From: Synechococcus sp. HK01-R
Lineage (GTDB): Bacteria > Cyanobacteriota > Cyanobacteriia > PCC-6307 > Cyanobiaceae
Length of the DNA: 64,000 nucleotides
Reading direction: 5' to 3'
Assembly (NCBI RefSeq): GCF_014217855.1
Contig: NZ_CP059059.1
Span: 558,001-622,000 of the forward strand
Below, piece by piece: positions 43,854 through 53,030 of this stretch. The stretch's first letter is position 1; every line of letters begins with the position of its first letter. A program made the position numbers and the translations under genes. The notes beneath the pieces were generated by a model. That model saw only the letters and a program-made list of their open reading frames with translations, was not told where the DNA came from and made no database searches.

Positions 43854-44830
43854 GCCGCGTTGCCGATTCGCTCTACTGGATCAATCGCTACGTGGAGCGT
43901 GCCGAGAACATCTCCCGCTTCGTGGAGGTGAGTGAAGCGATGGCGCTCGACTGCCCACCAGGCAGTGCCGAGCCCTGGCTGCCATTGGTGGAGGCCAGTG
44001 GAGACCGAGAAGCCTTTGATCAGCACTACCCGGGCCAGAACCCGAAGGAGGTGATCCGCTTCCTTGTCTCTGATCGAGACAACCCCAACAGCATCGTGAG
44101 CTGCATCGCCATGGCCCGGGAGAACGCGCGCCAGATCCGCGATGTGATCACCACAGAGATGTGGGAGCAGATCAATGGTCTCTACTGGAGTCTCCAGGAT
44201 GGTGAGGCGATTTGGCAGGAACCGGAGCAGGAGCAGCTACGCGACATCCGTCGCGGTTGTCAGCTGTTTTACGGGATTACGGATGCCACCCTCAGCCGGG
44301 ATCTGTCCTGGCTCTTCAGCCAACTCGGTCGCCTGATTGAGCGAGCCGACAAGACGTCCCGCATCCTGGACGTGAAATATTTCCTGCTGTTGCCCTCACC
44401 GGAAGAGGTGGGGGGCGTACTCGACGAACTGCAATGGATCGCCCTGCTGCGCTCTGCCGGGGCCTATCAGATGTTTCGCCAGAGCATGCAGGAGGCGATC
44501 GCCCCCAGCGCCGTGGCCTCATTCCTGCTGCTGGATCCCACCTTCCCCCGCTCCGTGCGCTGCTGCCTCCAGGGCATCAGCGACACCCTGCAACAGATCC
44601 AGCGCCAGCCGGTGCCAGGTCCACCCGATGACCTGGAATGCCTGCGTGGCCAACTGCTCGCGCGCTGGAGTTTCGTGCGCATTGATTCCCTCATCCACTC
44701 CGGTCTGCATGAGGCGATCGATCACCTCCAGGCGGATCTGAACCGCTTGCATCAGCTGATTCACGAGCGTTACTTCACCCTCAGCGATCTCCGTTCCATC
44801 CCTGCCGATCCCGCATGCGCGCTCAGCTGA
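43847..44830 (+). CDS. Alpha-E (DUF403) domain protein
   Basis: 327 residues; starts inside the last codons of the ATP-grasp gene (7-base overlap). All-helical, with the family opening MLSRVADSLYWINRYVERAE, AMARENARQIRDVITTEMWE, and SWLFSQLGRLIERADKTSRI. Alpha-E proteins travel with circularly permuted ATP-grasp ligases and are predicted partners in peptide synthesis or capping. No catalytic residues can be assigned. Overlaps the next gene by 16 bases. Confidence 0.85.
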   Translation: MLSRVADSLYWINRYVERAENISRFVEVSEAMALDCPPGSAEPWLPLVEASGDREAFDQHYPGQNPKEVIRFLVSDRDNPNSIVSCIAMARENARQIRDVITTEMWEQINGLYWSLQDGEAIWQEPEQEQLRDIRRGCQLFYGITDATLSRDLSWLFSQLGRLIERADKTSRILDVKYFLLLPSPEEVGGVLDELQWIALLRSAGAYQMFRQSMQEAIAPSAVASFLLLDPTFPRSVRCCLQGISDTLQQIQRQPVPGPPDDLECLRGQLLARWSFVRIDSLIHSGLHEAIDHLQADLNRLHQLIHERYFTLSDLRSIPADPACALS

Positions 44831-45735
44831 TCCATCGCCTCAACTACCGCTACGCAGCTCCGGTGAGCCTTGGGGAGCACCGTCTCTGCCTGCAACCGAG
44901 AGGTCAGGGATTCCAGCGACTGATCAGCCATCAATTGGAGATCAGCCCCGACCCGATGCATCGTCACGAACTGGTGGCCTCCAGCGGCGATGAAATCTGC
45001 CGGGTGCGTTTTCTCGGCGCCACCGACCGGCTCAGCTTCATCGCCCGAAGCCTGGTGGAAACCCGCAGTGCACCGCCGCTTGAGAGCTGTTTCAGTGGCA
45101 TGGAGCCCTCGTTGCCCTATCCGCGCGGCCTGCTGAACAAGGATCTCCAGGGGGCGCTTGAGGGCTGGCTGCCCGATGGACAACACGATCCCTCGGCGGT
45201 GGAGCTGGCCCAGGATGCACTGATGGGCAGCAATCAACAGGCCCTGCCCTTTCTGCGCCAACTGGTGGAGATGATTCAAGATCGGGTCAAATACACCCAG
45301 CGCCACATTGGTCCGGCCTGGCCCGCCGGCCGCACCCTCCGGGAGCGAGTCGGTTCATGCCGAGACCTGGCCATGCTGATGATCGAATGCTGCCGCTGTG
45401 TGGGTCTGCCAGCTCGCTTCGTGAGCGGTTACCACCTGGTGGATCCAGCCCCGGAGCAGTACGACCTGCATGCCTGGGCGGAGGTGTATTTGCCCGGTGC
45501 CGGCTGGCGAGGCTTCGATCCAAGCGGCAGCGGCGCCATCGATGATCGCTACATCGTGCTGGCCAGTTCCTCAAGGCCCGAGCTCACAGCAGCGGTAACC
45601 GGCAGTTTCAGTGGGCCGCCGAACACCGCCAGCGACCTGAGCTGGAGCATTGAAGCGGAGATTGATGGCTGTGGCCTGCTGCTCCGAGGGGAACAAGGGC
45701 AGGAGACTGACTCCAAGCAAACTCAGGCCGCCTGA
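44815..45735 (+). CDS. Transglutaminase-like cysteine peptidase
   Basis: 306 residues with an N-terminal TGL-associated beta domain (LIHRLNYRYAAPVSLGEHRL) and the catalytic triad Cys in VGSCRDLAMLMIE, His in YDLHAWAEVYLPGAG and Asp in GFDPSGSGAIDDRY. In related loci it is predicted to cleave or trim the peptide made by the ATP-grasp ligase. Third gene of the overlapping trio; convergent with the cupin gene, overlapping it by 13 bases. Confidence 0.87.
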   Translation: MRAQLIHRLNYRYAAPVSLGEHRLCLQPRGQGFQRLISHQLEISPDPMHRHELVASSGDEICRVRFLGATDRLSFIARSLVETRSAPPLESCFSGMEPSLPYPRGLLNKDLQGALEGWLPDGQHDPSAVELAQDALMGSNQQALPFLRQLVEMIQDRVKYTQRHIGPAWPAGRTLRERVGSCRDLAMLMIECCRCVGLPARFVSGYHLVDPAPEQYDLHAWAEVYLPGAGWRGFDPSGSGAIDDRYIVLASSSRPELTAAVTGSFSGPPNTASDLSWSIEAEIDGCGLLLRGEQGQETDSKQTQAA

Positions 45736-46265
45736 ACCAGCGGCGCCAAACCATGCAAACGAGGCCGGGGCGCCGCCGTCGATGTCATGGCAAACAGCTT
45801 GGGAATTCGACGGCTGTTGTAAACGCGGAATTCACGCACGAGTGACGCACCGGTCTCACGCAGGGCCTGGTTGAGCACCACCGAACCCTCAGGATCCGAC
45901 ACGGAGCGATGAAAGGTGCCCTTGGGGATGCGCAGGATGTCACCACCGCTCTCCAAACGCACGATGTGGAAGGGCTCCGTCCAGCTGAGATTCACCAGAT
46001 AAAAGGTGCGACCACCACTGGCAGCCAACAGGTTGTCTTCCTGATGGGGGTGGAGATAGAACTGCCAGGCTCCGGTCTCAGGATCATTGGGGGGGCTGAC
46101 GGCCGGGCCGCTGTGGATCACCAGATCGCGTGCATTGGAGTCAGCGACGGTGACATCAAAGAAGCGAACCGCCGGCGTGTCGCGAAAGCGTTCGTAGGAG
46201 AGCAGTTCGAACACGGGGAGAAGTGGGCCGTAGCGCTGCAGCCTTTGTAAACGGCCGAAGAGCAA
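45723..46265 (-). CDS. Cupin-like protein of unknown function
   Basis: About 180 residues from a TTG at 46265; the frame runs further upstream but overlaps moaA, so this start is the one that fits. The core is a double-psi/cupin barrel: HSGPAVSPPNDPETGAWQFY, LHPHQEDNLLAASGGRTFYL, and LRIPKGTFHRSVSDPEGSVV. Resembles RmlC/small-molecule cupins. Substrate and role are unknown. Same strand as moaA and mobA, 38 bases after moaA. Confidence 0.7.
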   Translation of the reverse strand: MLFGRLQRLQRYGPLLPVFELLSYERFRDTPAVRFFDVTVADSNARDLVIHSGPAVSPPNDPETGAWQFYLHPHQEDNLLAASGGRTFYLVNLSWTEPFHIVRLESGGDILRIPKGTFHRSVSDPEGSVVLNQALRETGASLVREFRVYNSRRIPKLFAMTSTAAPRPRLHGLAPLVQAA

Positions 46266-46303
46266 CCGATGGTGCCAGATGCAACCGATTCCCCAGCCGG
46301 GGT

Positions 46304-47359
46304 TCAACCGCCGAGATAGGCCATGTCGGCGCGCTCCGGATCGGTCTGCACCTGGAGACTGCGCTCTTCGCTGTAGCGATCTATGCGCGCTGACCAGTGA
46401 TCCCTCAGCGCCACGACCAGCGACTCGGCATCGGGGTGAGGCTGAAGCCAGGGCCGCAGATTGAGCCCGGTCGATGCAAACAGACAAGTGAACAGCTGGC
46501 CATCAGCGGTGATCCGGGCCCGATTGCAATCCGAGCAAAACGGCTCGCTCACAGAGGCGATCATCGCCACCACGCCGGCTCCATCTCGGTAACGCCAGCG
46601 CCTGGCCGTGCCCCCTGCTGGCCGACCCAGGGGCTCCAGGGGCCAAACCGCTTGCAGTTGGCGGAGCATCTCCGCCGCCGGCATGACCTGATCACCGCTC
46701 CAGCCGTTCCGATGCCCCACATCCATGAACTCGATCAGGCGTAGTTCCAGCCCTTGGTCACGTGCGAAGGCAGCCAAGGGCAGCAGCTGATCCTCATTGC
46801 GACCCCGTTGGATCACGCTGTTGAGCTTGAGTGCACCCAAACGAGGGTCAAAGCCAACCTCACGGGCCACCACAATCGCCTCCCGCACCGCAGCAAGGGC
46901 GCGTGACCCCGCCTCGCCCACCTCCGGCAATCCAGCCATGGCGGCCACCACGCCGGCATCGAGGCCATCGAGGCTGAGGGTGATCCGATCCAGACCAGCT
47001 CGCCGCAGACGCTCAGCCCTGGCTTGATCCAGGAGCAAGCCATTGCTGGTGAGAGCCACCTCCTCCAGTTGCGACAGTGGATCGCCTGGCTGTTGTCGCC
47101 GCAGGCGAATTGCCTCAAGCAAGGGCTCCAGCTGGTCACTGAGCAAGGGTTCACCACCGGTGAGGCGCAGGGAGCGAACCCCAAGGCGACAGCAGGCCTC
47201 GATCAGCGCCAGGCGCTGCGACTGACTCAGCAACCCGCTCACCTCCCTGTGGTCGGGCTGGCAATAGGAACAGGCGAGATTGCAACGGGCCGTCAACGAC
47301 AGACGCAGCACCTGAAGAGGGCGCTGCCTGCGGTCCGTCACCAACTCAGAACTCACCAT
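46304..47359 (-). CDS. moaA: GTP 3',8-cyclase (MoaA), molybdopterin step 1
   Basis: 351 residues. Radical-SAM enzyme that cyclises GTP at the start of Moco synthesis. N-terminal cluster CNLACSYC (CxxxCxxC), RLTGGEPLLSD, and the C-terminal second cluster CSDCNRARI with a Cys 14 residues on (QLFTCLF). The final GG needed for GTP binding is present (MAYLGG). Overlaps mobA by 14 bases. Confidence 0.96.
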   Translation of the reverse strand: MVSSELVTDRRQRPLQVLRLSLTARCNLACSYCQPDHREVSGLLSQSQRLALIEACCRLGVRSLRLTGGEPLLSDQLEPLLEAIRLRRQQPGDPLSQLEEVALTSNGLLLDQARAERLRRAGLDRITLSLDGLDAGVVAAMAGLPEVGEAGSRALAAVREAIVVAREVGFDPRLGALKLNSVIQRGRNEDQLLPLAAFARDQGLELRLIEFMDVGHRNGWSGDQVMPAAEMLRQLQAVWPLEPLGRPAGGTARRWRYRDGAGVVAMIASVSEPFCSDCNRARITADGQLFTCLFASTGLNLRPWLQPHPDAESLVVALRDHWSARIDRYSEERSLQVQTDPERADMAYLGG

Positions 47360-47966
47360 CAGTCAACGCTGCCAGATCAGCGGGATGGTTGGCATTGAGC
47401 AGCTGCTCTGGAGGCAGAAAAAAGGAGCGGTGGGGAATCAGGTCCAACCAATCGTGCCAGCGATGGCAGCCGCGACCTAACTGCCGCTCGAGTGCAGCGT
47501 GGGAGCCAGCCATACCGGGATAAATCCCAAGCAGGGGCTGCTGCCGTTCGCCGTCATGCGCCACCAAGGCCGCGTGCTCCTGTTCCCGCCAGGCGACCAA
47601 CAGCGTCTCCAGGGCAGGGGAGGTGAGGTAAGGCAAATCGATCGGCAGCACCAACCAGGCCTCATCGACCCGAGCGGAAAACACGGCAGCAAAAGCCTGC
47701 AAAGGTCCGGCAGGAGGCCAAGGCTCAGGCAGCACCGACAAATCCGGAAAACGTGAAGCAAGGTGTTCACGATGTCGGGGATGACCTGACAGCACCAGCA
47801 CCTGCAGATCCAGAGCTCTCGCCATGGCGACGGTGTTGTCAATCCAGGTCCCGCCCCTGGGATGGGGCAACAGCGCCTTGTCAGCACCCATGCGACGGCT
47901 GGCCCCTCCGGCGAGAACACACGCACGTAGCAGTCGCGGCACAACAGAGGCTCGGATCACCGTCAC
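47346..47966 (-). CDS. mobA: Molybdenum cofactor guanylyltransferase (MobA)
   Basis: 206 residues with the N-terminal LAGGASRRMGADKALLPH, LPEPWPPAGPLQAFAA, and LPIDLPYLTSPALE Mg-binding motif. It adds GMP to Mo-molybdopterin to give the bis-MGD form used by nitrate reductase. Divergent from the nitrate permease with 159 bases between; first gene of the mobA-moaA pair. Confidence 0.9.
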   Translation of the reverse strand: MTVIRASVVPRLLRACVLAGGASRRMGADKALLPHPRGGTWIDNTVAMARALDLQVLVLSGHPRHREHLASRFPDLSVLPEPWPPAGPLQAFAAVFSARVDEAWLVLPIDLPYLTSPALETLLVAWREQEHAALVAHDGERQQPLLGIYPGMAGSHAALERQLGRGCHRWHDWLDLIPHRSFFLPPEQLLNANHPADLAALTDGEF

Positions 47967-47993
47967 TTAGCACCGCCGCAGGGGGGCGATTCC

Positions 47994-48007
47994 GTAACAA
48001 CAGCGAC
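47994..48007 (+). promoter_or_regulatory. Degenerate NtcA site upstream of the nitrate permease
   Basis: GTA-N8-GAC, one base from GTA-N8-TAC. Its centre is 126 bases before the permease ATG, and a CAATAA -10-like hexamer (48032-48037) sits at the spacing expected for an NtcA-activated promoter. Confidence 0.45.
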
Positions 48008-48125
48008 CAGGGAGATGGCGGGAAGGTGGTGCAATAACCCGGCGGTTTGCATTGGCGCCGCAACTGAAATCCTGGGCGCTGCCTTTTCCGAAGCCGGGGT
48101 TTGATCCTTCCTCATCCACAACCCC

Positions 48126-49682
48126 ATGCTTGGCGATCTTTGGTCGTTCCAGGGCAGGTACCGAACCCTTCACCTGACCTGGTTCGCCTTCTTCCTGACC
48201 TTCGTGGTCTGGTTCAACCTGGCCCCTCTGGCCACCACGGTGAAGGCGGATTTCGGACTCAGTGTTCCCCAGATCCGCACCCTGGCGATCTGCAACGTGG
48301 CATTGACTGTGCCCGCTCGCATCCTGATCGGGATGCTGCTCGACAAGTTCGGCCCACGCATCACCTACTCCTCCTTGCTGGTGTTCGCAGCCATTCCCTG
48401 TCTGCTGTTTGCCTCCGCTCAGGACTTCAACCAGCTGGTGGTGGCCCGTCTCCTGCTCTCGATCGTGGGCGCGGGTTTTGTGATCGGGATCCGCATGGTG
48501 GCTGAATGGTTCCCACCCAAGGAGATCGGCCTGGCAGAGGGGATCTACGGTGGTTGGGGCAACTTCGGCTCCGCCTTCTCTGCCCTCACCTTGGTGATCG
48601 TGGCCGGCTGGCTGTCATTCTCCGGCGGCTTCGAGCTACCGGGCGGCGACATCCTGAACTGGCGCGGTGCCATCGCCCTCACCGGCATCATCTCCGCGGT
48701 GTACGGCTTCATTTATTACGCCAACGTCAGTGACACCCCTCCTGGCAAGGCCTATCAGAAGCCGGCCAAGTCTGCGGGCCTTGAGGTCACATCCATGAAG
48801 GATTTCTGGGGTCTGCTGGGCATGAACGTGCCCTTCGCGGCCATCCTCTGCGTGCTCTGTTGGCGTCTCCAGAAAGTTGGCTTTCTGAATGCCGGCACCT
48901 ATCCCCTGGCGTTGGTTGCGGTGCTGATCTGGTTCATCTTCCAGACCTGGGGAATCATCCGCACCAACCGTGAGCTGATCCTTGGAACTAAGACCTACCC
49001 CAAAGAGGATCGCTACGAGTTCAAACAGGTGGCCATCCTGGAGCTCACCTACATCGTCAACTTCGGTTCCGAGCTGGCCGTGGTGTCGATGCTCCCCGCC
49101 TTCTTCGAGAGCACCTTCGATCTACCCAAGGCCACGGCAGGCATCCTGGCCTCCTGCTACGCCTTCGTGAACTTGATCGCCCGCCCCGGTGGCGGACTGA
49201 TCTCCGATCGGCTCGGGAGTCGCAAAGGCACGATGGGCTTGCTCACCATCGGCCTGGGCATCGGCTATTTGGTGATGAGCCTGATCAAGCCAGGAACCTT
49301 CAGCGGCACTGCCGGCATCGCGATTGCCGTTTTGCTCACCATGGCCTGCTCCTTCTTTGTGCAAGCCGGTGAAGGTGCCACCTTCGCCATGGTGCCCCTG
49401 GTGAAGAAGCGGGTCACCGGACAGATCGCTGGCATGGTGGGCGCCTACGGAAACGTCGGGGCCGTGGCCTACCTGACGATTTTCAGCCTCCTGCCCATCT
49501 GGATGGGTGGTGATGCGAAGGATCCCTCACCCGAAATCGTGGCGGCCTCCAACAGTGCCTTCTTCCAGGTGCTGGGGATCGCTGGCCTGATCGTGGGCTT
49601 CCTCTGCTACTTCTTCCTCAAAGAACCCAAGGGATCCTTTGCTGAAGAGCATGCCGATGAGGCTGCACTGGCGAAGGTCTGA
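48126..49682 (+). CDS. nrtP: Nitrate/nitrite permease, MFS (NrtP/NapA type)
   Basis: 518 residues. Twelve membrane helices with the two nitrate-signature loops of the NNP family: AEGIYGGWGNFGSAFSAL and GMVGAYGNVGAVAYL. Starts MLGDLWSFQGRYRTLHLTWF. This one-protein permease replaces the ABC-type NrtABCD in marine cyanobacteria. A strong terminator follows before narB. The intergenic region upstream carries a degenerate NtcA site. Confidence 0.95.
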   Translation: MLGDLWSFQGRYRTLHLTWFAFFLTFVVWFNLAPLATTVKADFGLSVPQIRTLAICNVALTVPARILIGMLLDKFGPRITYSSLLVFAAIPCLLFASAQDFNQLVVARLLLSIVGAGFVIGIRMVAEWFPPKEIGLAEGIYGGWGNFGSAFSALTLVIVAGWLSFSGGFELPGGDILNWRGAIALTGIISAVYGFIYYANVSDTPPGKAYQKPAKSAGLEVTSMKDFWGLLGMNVPFAAILCVLCWRLQKVGFLNAGTYPLALVAVLIWFIFQTWGIIRTNRELILGTKTYPKEDRYEFKQVAILELTYIVNFGSELAVVSMLPAFFESTFDLPKATAGILASCYAFVNLIARPGGGLISDRLGSRKGTMGLLTIGLGIGYLVMSLIKPGTFSGTAGIAIAVLLTMACSFFVQAGEGATFAMVPLVKKRVTGQIAGMVGAYGNVGAVAYLTIFSLLPIWMGGDAKDPSPEIVAASNSAFFQVLGIAGLIVGFLCYFFLKEPKGSFAEEHADEAALAKV

Positions 49683-49713
49683 TCAAACCGCGCCTCAACA
49701 GGCTGCACTCGTG

Positions 49714-49740
49714 GGGAGCCCAACAGGGCTCCCGCTTTTG
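49714..49740 (+). terminator. Intrinsic terminator after the nitrate permease
   Basis: GGGAGCCC (49714-49721), loop AACA, GGGCTCCC (49726-49733), then a short T-run (GCTTTTG). It separates the permease transcript from narB. Confidence 0.85.
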
Positions 49741-49803
49741 TTGGCACAACGATCCCGATCATGTCCCAGCGCTGGTTAACTCAGCGCCAACATCCCTCTC
49801 GCC

Positions 49804-52032
49804 ATGGCTGAGCCGACGACCAACCAACACAGCCAGTGTCCCTACTGCGGAGTGGGCTGCGGTCTTGAGCTCCTGCCGCCGGGAGAAGCCGGAAAGGCCG
49901 TCAAGCGTGATGCCGATGGAACACCGATGTGGAACTCCCGCGGTGATCGAGACCATCCCTCCAGCCTCGGTCAGGTGTGCATCAAAGGGGCCACGGTCGG
50001 GGAGACCCTGGCCCGAGGTCGACTGAATCAACCTCTCTATCGCGCCAGTCTCGACCAGGATTTTCAGCCGATCGCCTGGGATCAGGCCCTGGATCTGCTT
50101 GAAGGTCGAATTCGTAGCACCCTTGCCGGCAAGGGGCCCCAGGCGATCGCCATGTATGGCTCAGGCCAGTTCCACACCGAGGACTACTACCTCGCCCAGA
50201 AACTGCTGAAAGGAGCCCTAGGCACCAACAACTTCGATGCCAACTCCCGGCTGTGCATGAGTTCTGCGGTGGCCGGCTACACCCGCAGCCTCGGTTCCGA
50301 CGGCCCTCCCTGCTGTTACGAGGATCTCGATCAATGCGCGGTCGCCGTCCTGATCGGCACCAACACGGCTGAGTGCCATCCGGTGCTGTTTCAGCGTCTG
50401 CTCAAGCGCAAAAAACGAGACCCCAAGGGCCTCACGATCGTGGTGGTCGATCCCCGGGCGACTGATACAAGCAGGATCGCCGATCACCATCTGGCCATTG
50501 CCCCCGGCACCGATCTCGCACTGCTGCATGGTCTTGCCCGACTGATCGTTCAGGACAACGGCTTCGACAGTGACTTCATCGATGAGGCCACGGAAGGCTT
50601 CGCCGCCTATGCAAAGACCATCAGGACCTGGACTCCAGCCAAGGTGGCCGCACTCTGCGGAATCAGCGAAAAAGAACTGCGACAGGTCGCCAGGCTCTGG
50701 AGTCGCAGCCAGGGGGTGCTCAGCCTTTGGTCCATGGGTGTCAACCAACGGCGAGAGGGCACCGCCGTTGTGAGCGGCATCATCAACCTGCATCTGCTGA
50801 CAGGGCAGATCGGCAAGCCGGGGGCCGGCCCCTTCTCGCTGACTGGCCAACCGAACGCGATGGGGGGGCGAGAGGCCGGCGGCCTGGCCCATCTGCTTCC
50901 GGGATATCGCCTGGTGAGCAATCCCGAGCACAGAAGCGAACTCGAGCGGGCCTGGGGTCTTCCGGAGGGCTCGATCCAGCCGACCCCGGGCCTGACCGCC
51001 TGGCAGCAGGTGGAGGCGATGGAGCGGGGCGAGCTGGATCTCTGGTGGGTGGCAGCCACCAACCCGTTGGTGAGCATGCCCAACCTGGAGCGGGTGAAGG
51101 CGGCCATGACGCGCTGCCCCATGGTGGTGGTGAGTGAGGCCTACGCCGACACGGAGACCTCCCATTACGCCCATTTGCTGCTGCCCGCAGCGCAGTGGAG
51201 TGAGAAGGCTGGTGCGATGACCAACTCAGAACGGCGTGTGACCTTCTGCCCCGCCTTCCGGCCCCGGCACGGTACGAGCCGTCCTGACTGGGAGGTGTTT
51301 GCTGAGCTGGGACGACGTCTGGGATTCGTCGAGCAATTCAGCTATGTCTCCTCTGCAGAGGTGTATGCGGAATTCACAGCGCTCACCGCAGGCCGGGTCT
51401 GCGACATGTCGGGGCTCAGCCATCAACTCCTGGCGCAGCATGGGCCGCAGCAGTGGCCCTTCGAAACCGGACGCGAACCCAGCAACAGCTCCCGGCGGCT
51501 CTATAGCGACCATCGCTTCCCCACCAGCAGTGGACGGGCTCGCTTTCACGCCGAAGACCCCCTCGGCCTGGCCGAACCGCCCTGCGAGATGTATCCGCTC
51601 GTGCTGTGCGTGGGCCGCTACCTAGGGCAGTGGCACACCATGACGCGCACCGGCAAGGTGGAGCGCTTGCGAGCCATGCATCCAGAACCGCGCCTGGAAA
51701 TGCATCCGGAAGACGCAGCCCGCTTCTGCATCGAAGCCGATGGCCTGGCGGCCATCAGCTCACGGCGGGGCACCCTCACCGCCCGCGTCACCATCAGTGA
51801 GCGCATTCGCAGGGGGTCGGTGTTTCTGCCGATGCACTGGGGATTCAGTCAGGACAATGCCTGTGAAGCCAATGCTCTGATGCACGAGCTGGCCTGCCCA
51901 GTCTCCAAACAACCGGAACTGAAGGCCACTGCCGTGGTGGTGGCCCCTGCCGTATCGGTGGTCAAACCGATCGAACAGGACAGCCGGCGCTTGGAAGCAC
52001 TGCGACGCTGGCTCAGCCCAGCACTTCGCTGA
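49804..52032 (+). CDS. narB: Ferredoxin-nitrate reductase
   Basis: 742 residues. The N-terminal 4Fe-4S ligands are CPYCGVGC plus a fourth Cys near 59 (LGQVCIKG). The molybdopterin-binding segments MYGSGQFHTEDYYLAQKLLK, NSRLCMSSAVAGY with the Mo-ligand Cys, GTNTAECHPVLF, and a C-terminal MHWGFSQDNACEANAL are all present. It reduces nitrate to nitrite using ferredoxin. Sixty-odd bases separate it from the upstream terminator; overlaps the convergent nitrate-reductase-associated gene by 20 bases. Confidence 0.97.
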   Translation: MAEPTTNQHSQCPYCGVGCGLELLPPGEAGKAVKRDADGTPMWNSRGDRDHPSSLGQVCIKGATVGETLARGRLNQPLYRASLDQDFQPIAWDQALDLLEGRIRSTLAGKGPQAIAMYGSGQFHTEDYYLAQKLLKGALGTNNFDANSRLCMSSAVAGYTRSLGSDGPPCCYEDLDQCAVAVLIGTNTAECHPVLFQRLLKRKKRDPKGLTIVVVDPRATDTSRIADHHLAIAPGTDLALLHGLARLIVQDNGFDSDFIDEATEGFAAYAKTIRTWTPAKVAALCGISEKELRQVARLWSRSQGVLSLWSMGVNQRREGTAVVSGIINLHLLTGQIGKPGAGPFSLTGQPNAMGGREAGGLAHLLPGYRLVSNPEHRSELERAWGLPEGSIQPTPGLTAWQQVEAMERGELDLWWVAATNPLVSMPNLERVKAAMTRCPMVVVSEAYADTETSHYAHLLLPAAQWSEKAGAMTNSERRVTFCPAFRPRHGTSRPDWEVFAELGRRLGFVEQFSYVSSAEVYAEFTALTAGRVCDMSGLSHQLLAQHGPQQWPFETGREPSNSSRRLYSDHRFPTSSGRARFHAEDPLGLAEPPCEMYPLVLCVGRYLGQWHTMTRTGKVERLRAMHPEPRLEMHPEDAARFCIEADGLAAISSRRGTLTARVTISERIRRGSVFLPMHWGFSQDNACEANALMHELACPVSKQPELKATAVVVAPAVSVVKPIEQDSRRLEALRRWLSPALR

Positions 52033-52483
52033 ACGCCGCCTCCAGATTGTGATGATCGTGGCCGGGCCGAGCCAGCTTGCAAAGCGCGAAACGCTCCAGT
52101 TCGCTCAGCCCAGCCCAACGGTCGAGCGCGAGGGGAATCCTCTTCCGCTGAGCCGCCTCCAACAACAGGTCCGGCAGCTGGTCAGAGCATTGCCAAGGCT
52201 CTGCAATGGCGACGGGCAGGTCAGTCACCATGCCTTCGGCCATCGCAGCGGTGCAGAGGCGCAAATGATCCCTCAACAGGTCAAGTGCTTTTGAATCATC
52301 AGCCCAGTCCACCACCTCCTGACGTTGCTGCTGACTGAGGGCAAGCCAATGATTGAGCCTCAGCTTGACGCCACTCAAATCGAGTTTGCGCCGTACACAC
52401 AGAGGAATGCAGCGCCAGTTGCCGATGAAATCCTGCTCAAAGGCAAAGCAATGACGGGCCTGATCGATCGACCGTTCAGGCAT
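52013..52483 (-). CDS. Nitrate-reductase-associated protein
   Basis: About 156 residues from an internal ATG at 52483; the frame runs to 52615 but the upstream part is not family-like. The core FAFEQDFIGNWRCIPLCVRR, then KLDLSGVKLRLNHWLALSQQ, matches the nitrate-reductase-associated family found next to narB in cyanobacteria. Biochemical role not known. Overlaps the narB stop. Confidence 0.8.
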   Translation of the reverse strand: MPERSIDQARHCFAFEQDFIGNWRCIPLCVRRKLDLSGVKLRLNHWLALSQQQRQEVVDWADDSKALDLLRDHLRLCTAAMAEGMVTDLPVAIAEPWQCSDQLPDLLLEAAQRKRIPLALDRWAGLSELERFALCKLARPGHDHHNLEAAFSEVLG

Positions 52484-52589
52484 TGGTATCAACAACAACC
52501 ATGCACTCTTGTTTAGCCGAAAACGGTGTATCTGAAGACCATCCATGCCAGCGGAAGCCAGCAGGCTCTGCGCACGCTGTACAGCCATC

Positions 52590-52754
52590 ATGCGCTTCGC
52601 CATTTCTCTCGGCATGCTTTTGGGTGTCTCCCATGGCTGGGTGGTCTCCGAGGGTTACGCCTCCGACTGGCTCACCATCAATCCGGAAAGAACCATGACA
52701 TTTCCGGGGCTGAATCGGGCATTCGGTAGCGAATCATTCAGTGCTTTTCCATAG
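52590..52754 (+). CDS. Candidate 54-residue secreted peptide
   Basis: ATG at 52590. The first 20 residues (MRFAISLGMLLGVSHGWVVS) form a plausible signal peptide, followed by a hydrophilic mature part (EGYASDWLTINPERTMTFPG). No family recognised, no clear Shine-Dalgarno. It occupies the 300-base gap between the nitrate-reductase-associated gene and the next small gene. Confidence 0.35.
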   Translation: MRFAISLGMLLGVSHGWVVSEGYASDWLTINPERTMTFPGLNRAFGSESFSAFP

Positions 52755-52782
52755 TGGGATCTTCATCCCTTGCACTGCCTCC

Positions 52783-52998
52783 ATGGCAACCAGCAACGTT
52801 TCGGCAACGAGCACCCGTAGCCCGATCACCATCGCCGCCGGCTTCATCGGTGCCTTCATCGTCGCCTCCCTGGCCGTTCAGATGGTGCGCAGCCAGATCG
52901 CGATCCATCCTGTGCACGCCGAGGCATCGAAAGCTGCCACCGTCGAGCCAGTGATTCCCGCCCAAGCCAGTCTCTGGTCGGTGCTCGGCGAGCGCTGA
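52783..52998 (+). CDS. Small single-helix membrane protein
   Basis: 71 residues from the ATG at 52783. A Ser/Thr-rich N-terminus precedes one hydrophobic helix ([20 protein letters not shown]), and a short tail ends LWSVLGER. No family recognised. Starts the plus-strand run leading to moaC, which begins 32 bases later. Confidence 0.6.
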   Translation: MATSNVSATSTRSPITIAAGFIGAFIVASLAVQMVRSQIAIHPVHAEASKAATVEPVIPAQASLWSVLGER

Positions 52999-53030
52999 TC
53001 CACACGAACAGGCCAAGAAGACGCAAAGCC

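Noticed and set aside
50218-51174. 318-codon minus-strand frame inside narB
   Set aside because: Antisense to the molybdopterin-binding core of narB; no motifs.
52726-52739. GTA-N8-TTC as an NtcA site before the small membrane gene
   Set aside because: Two positions away from consensus and no -10 at the right distance.
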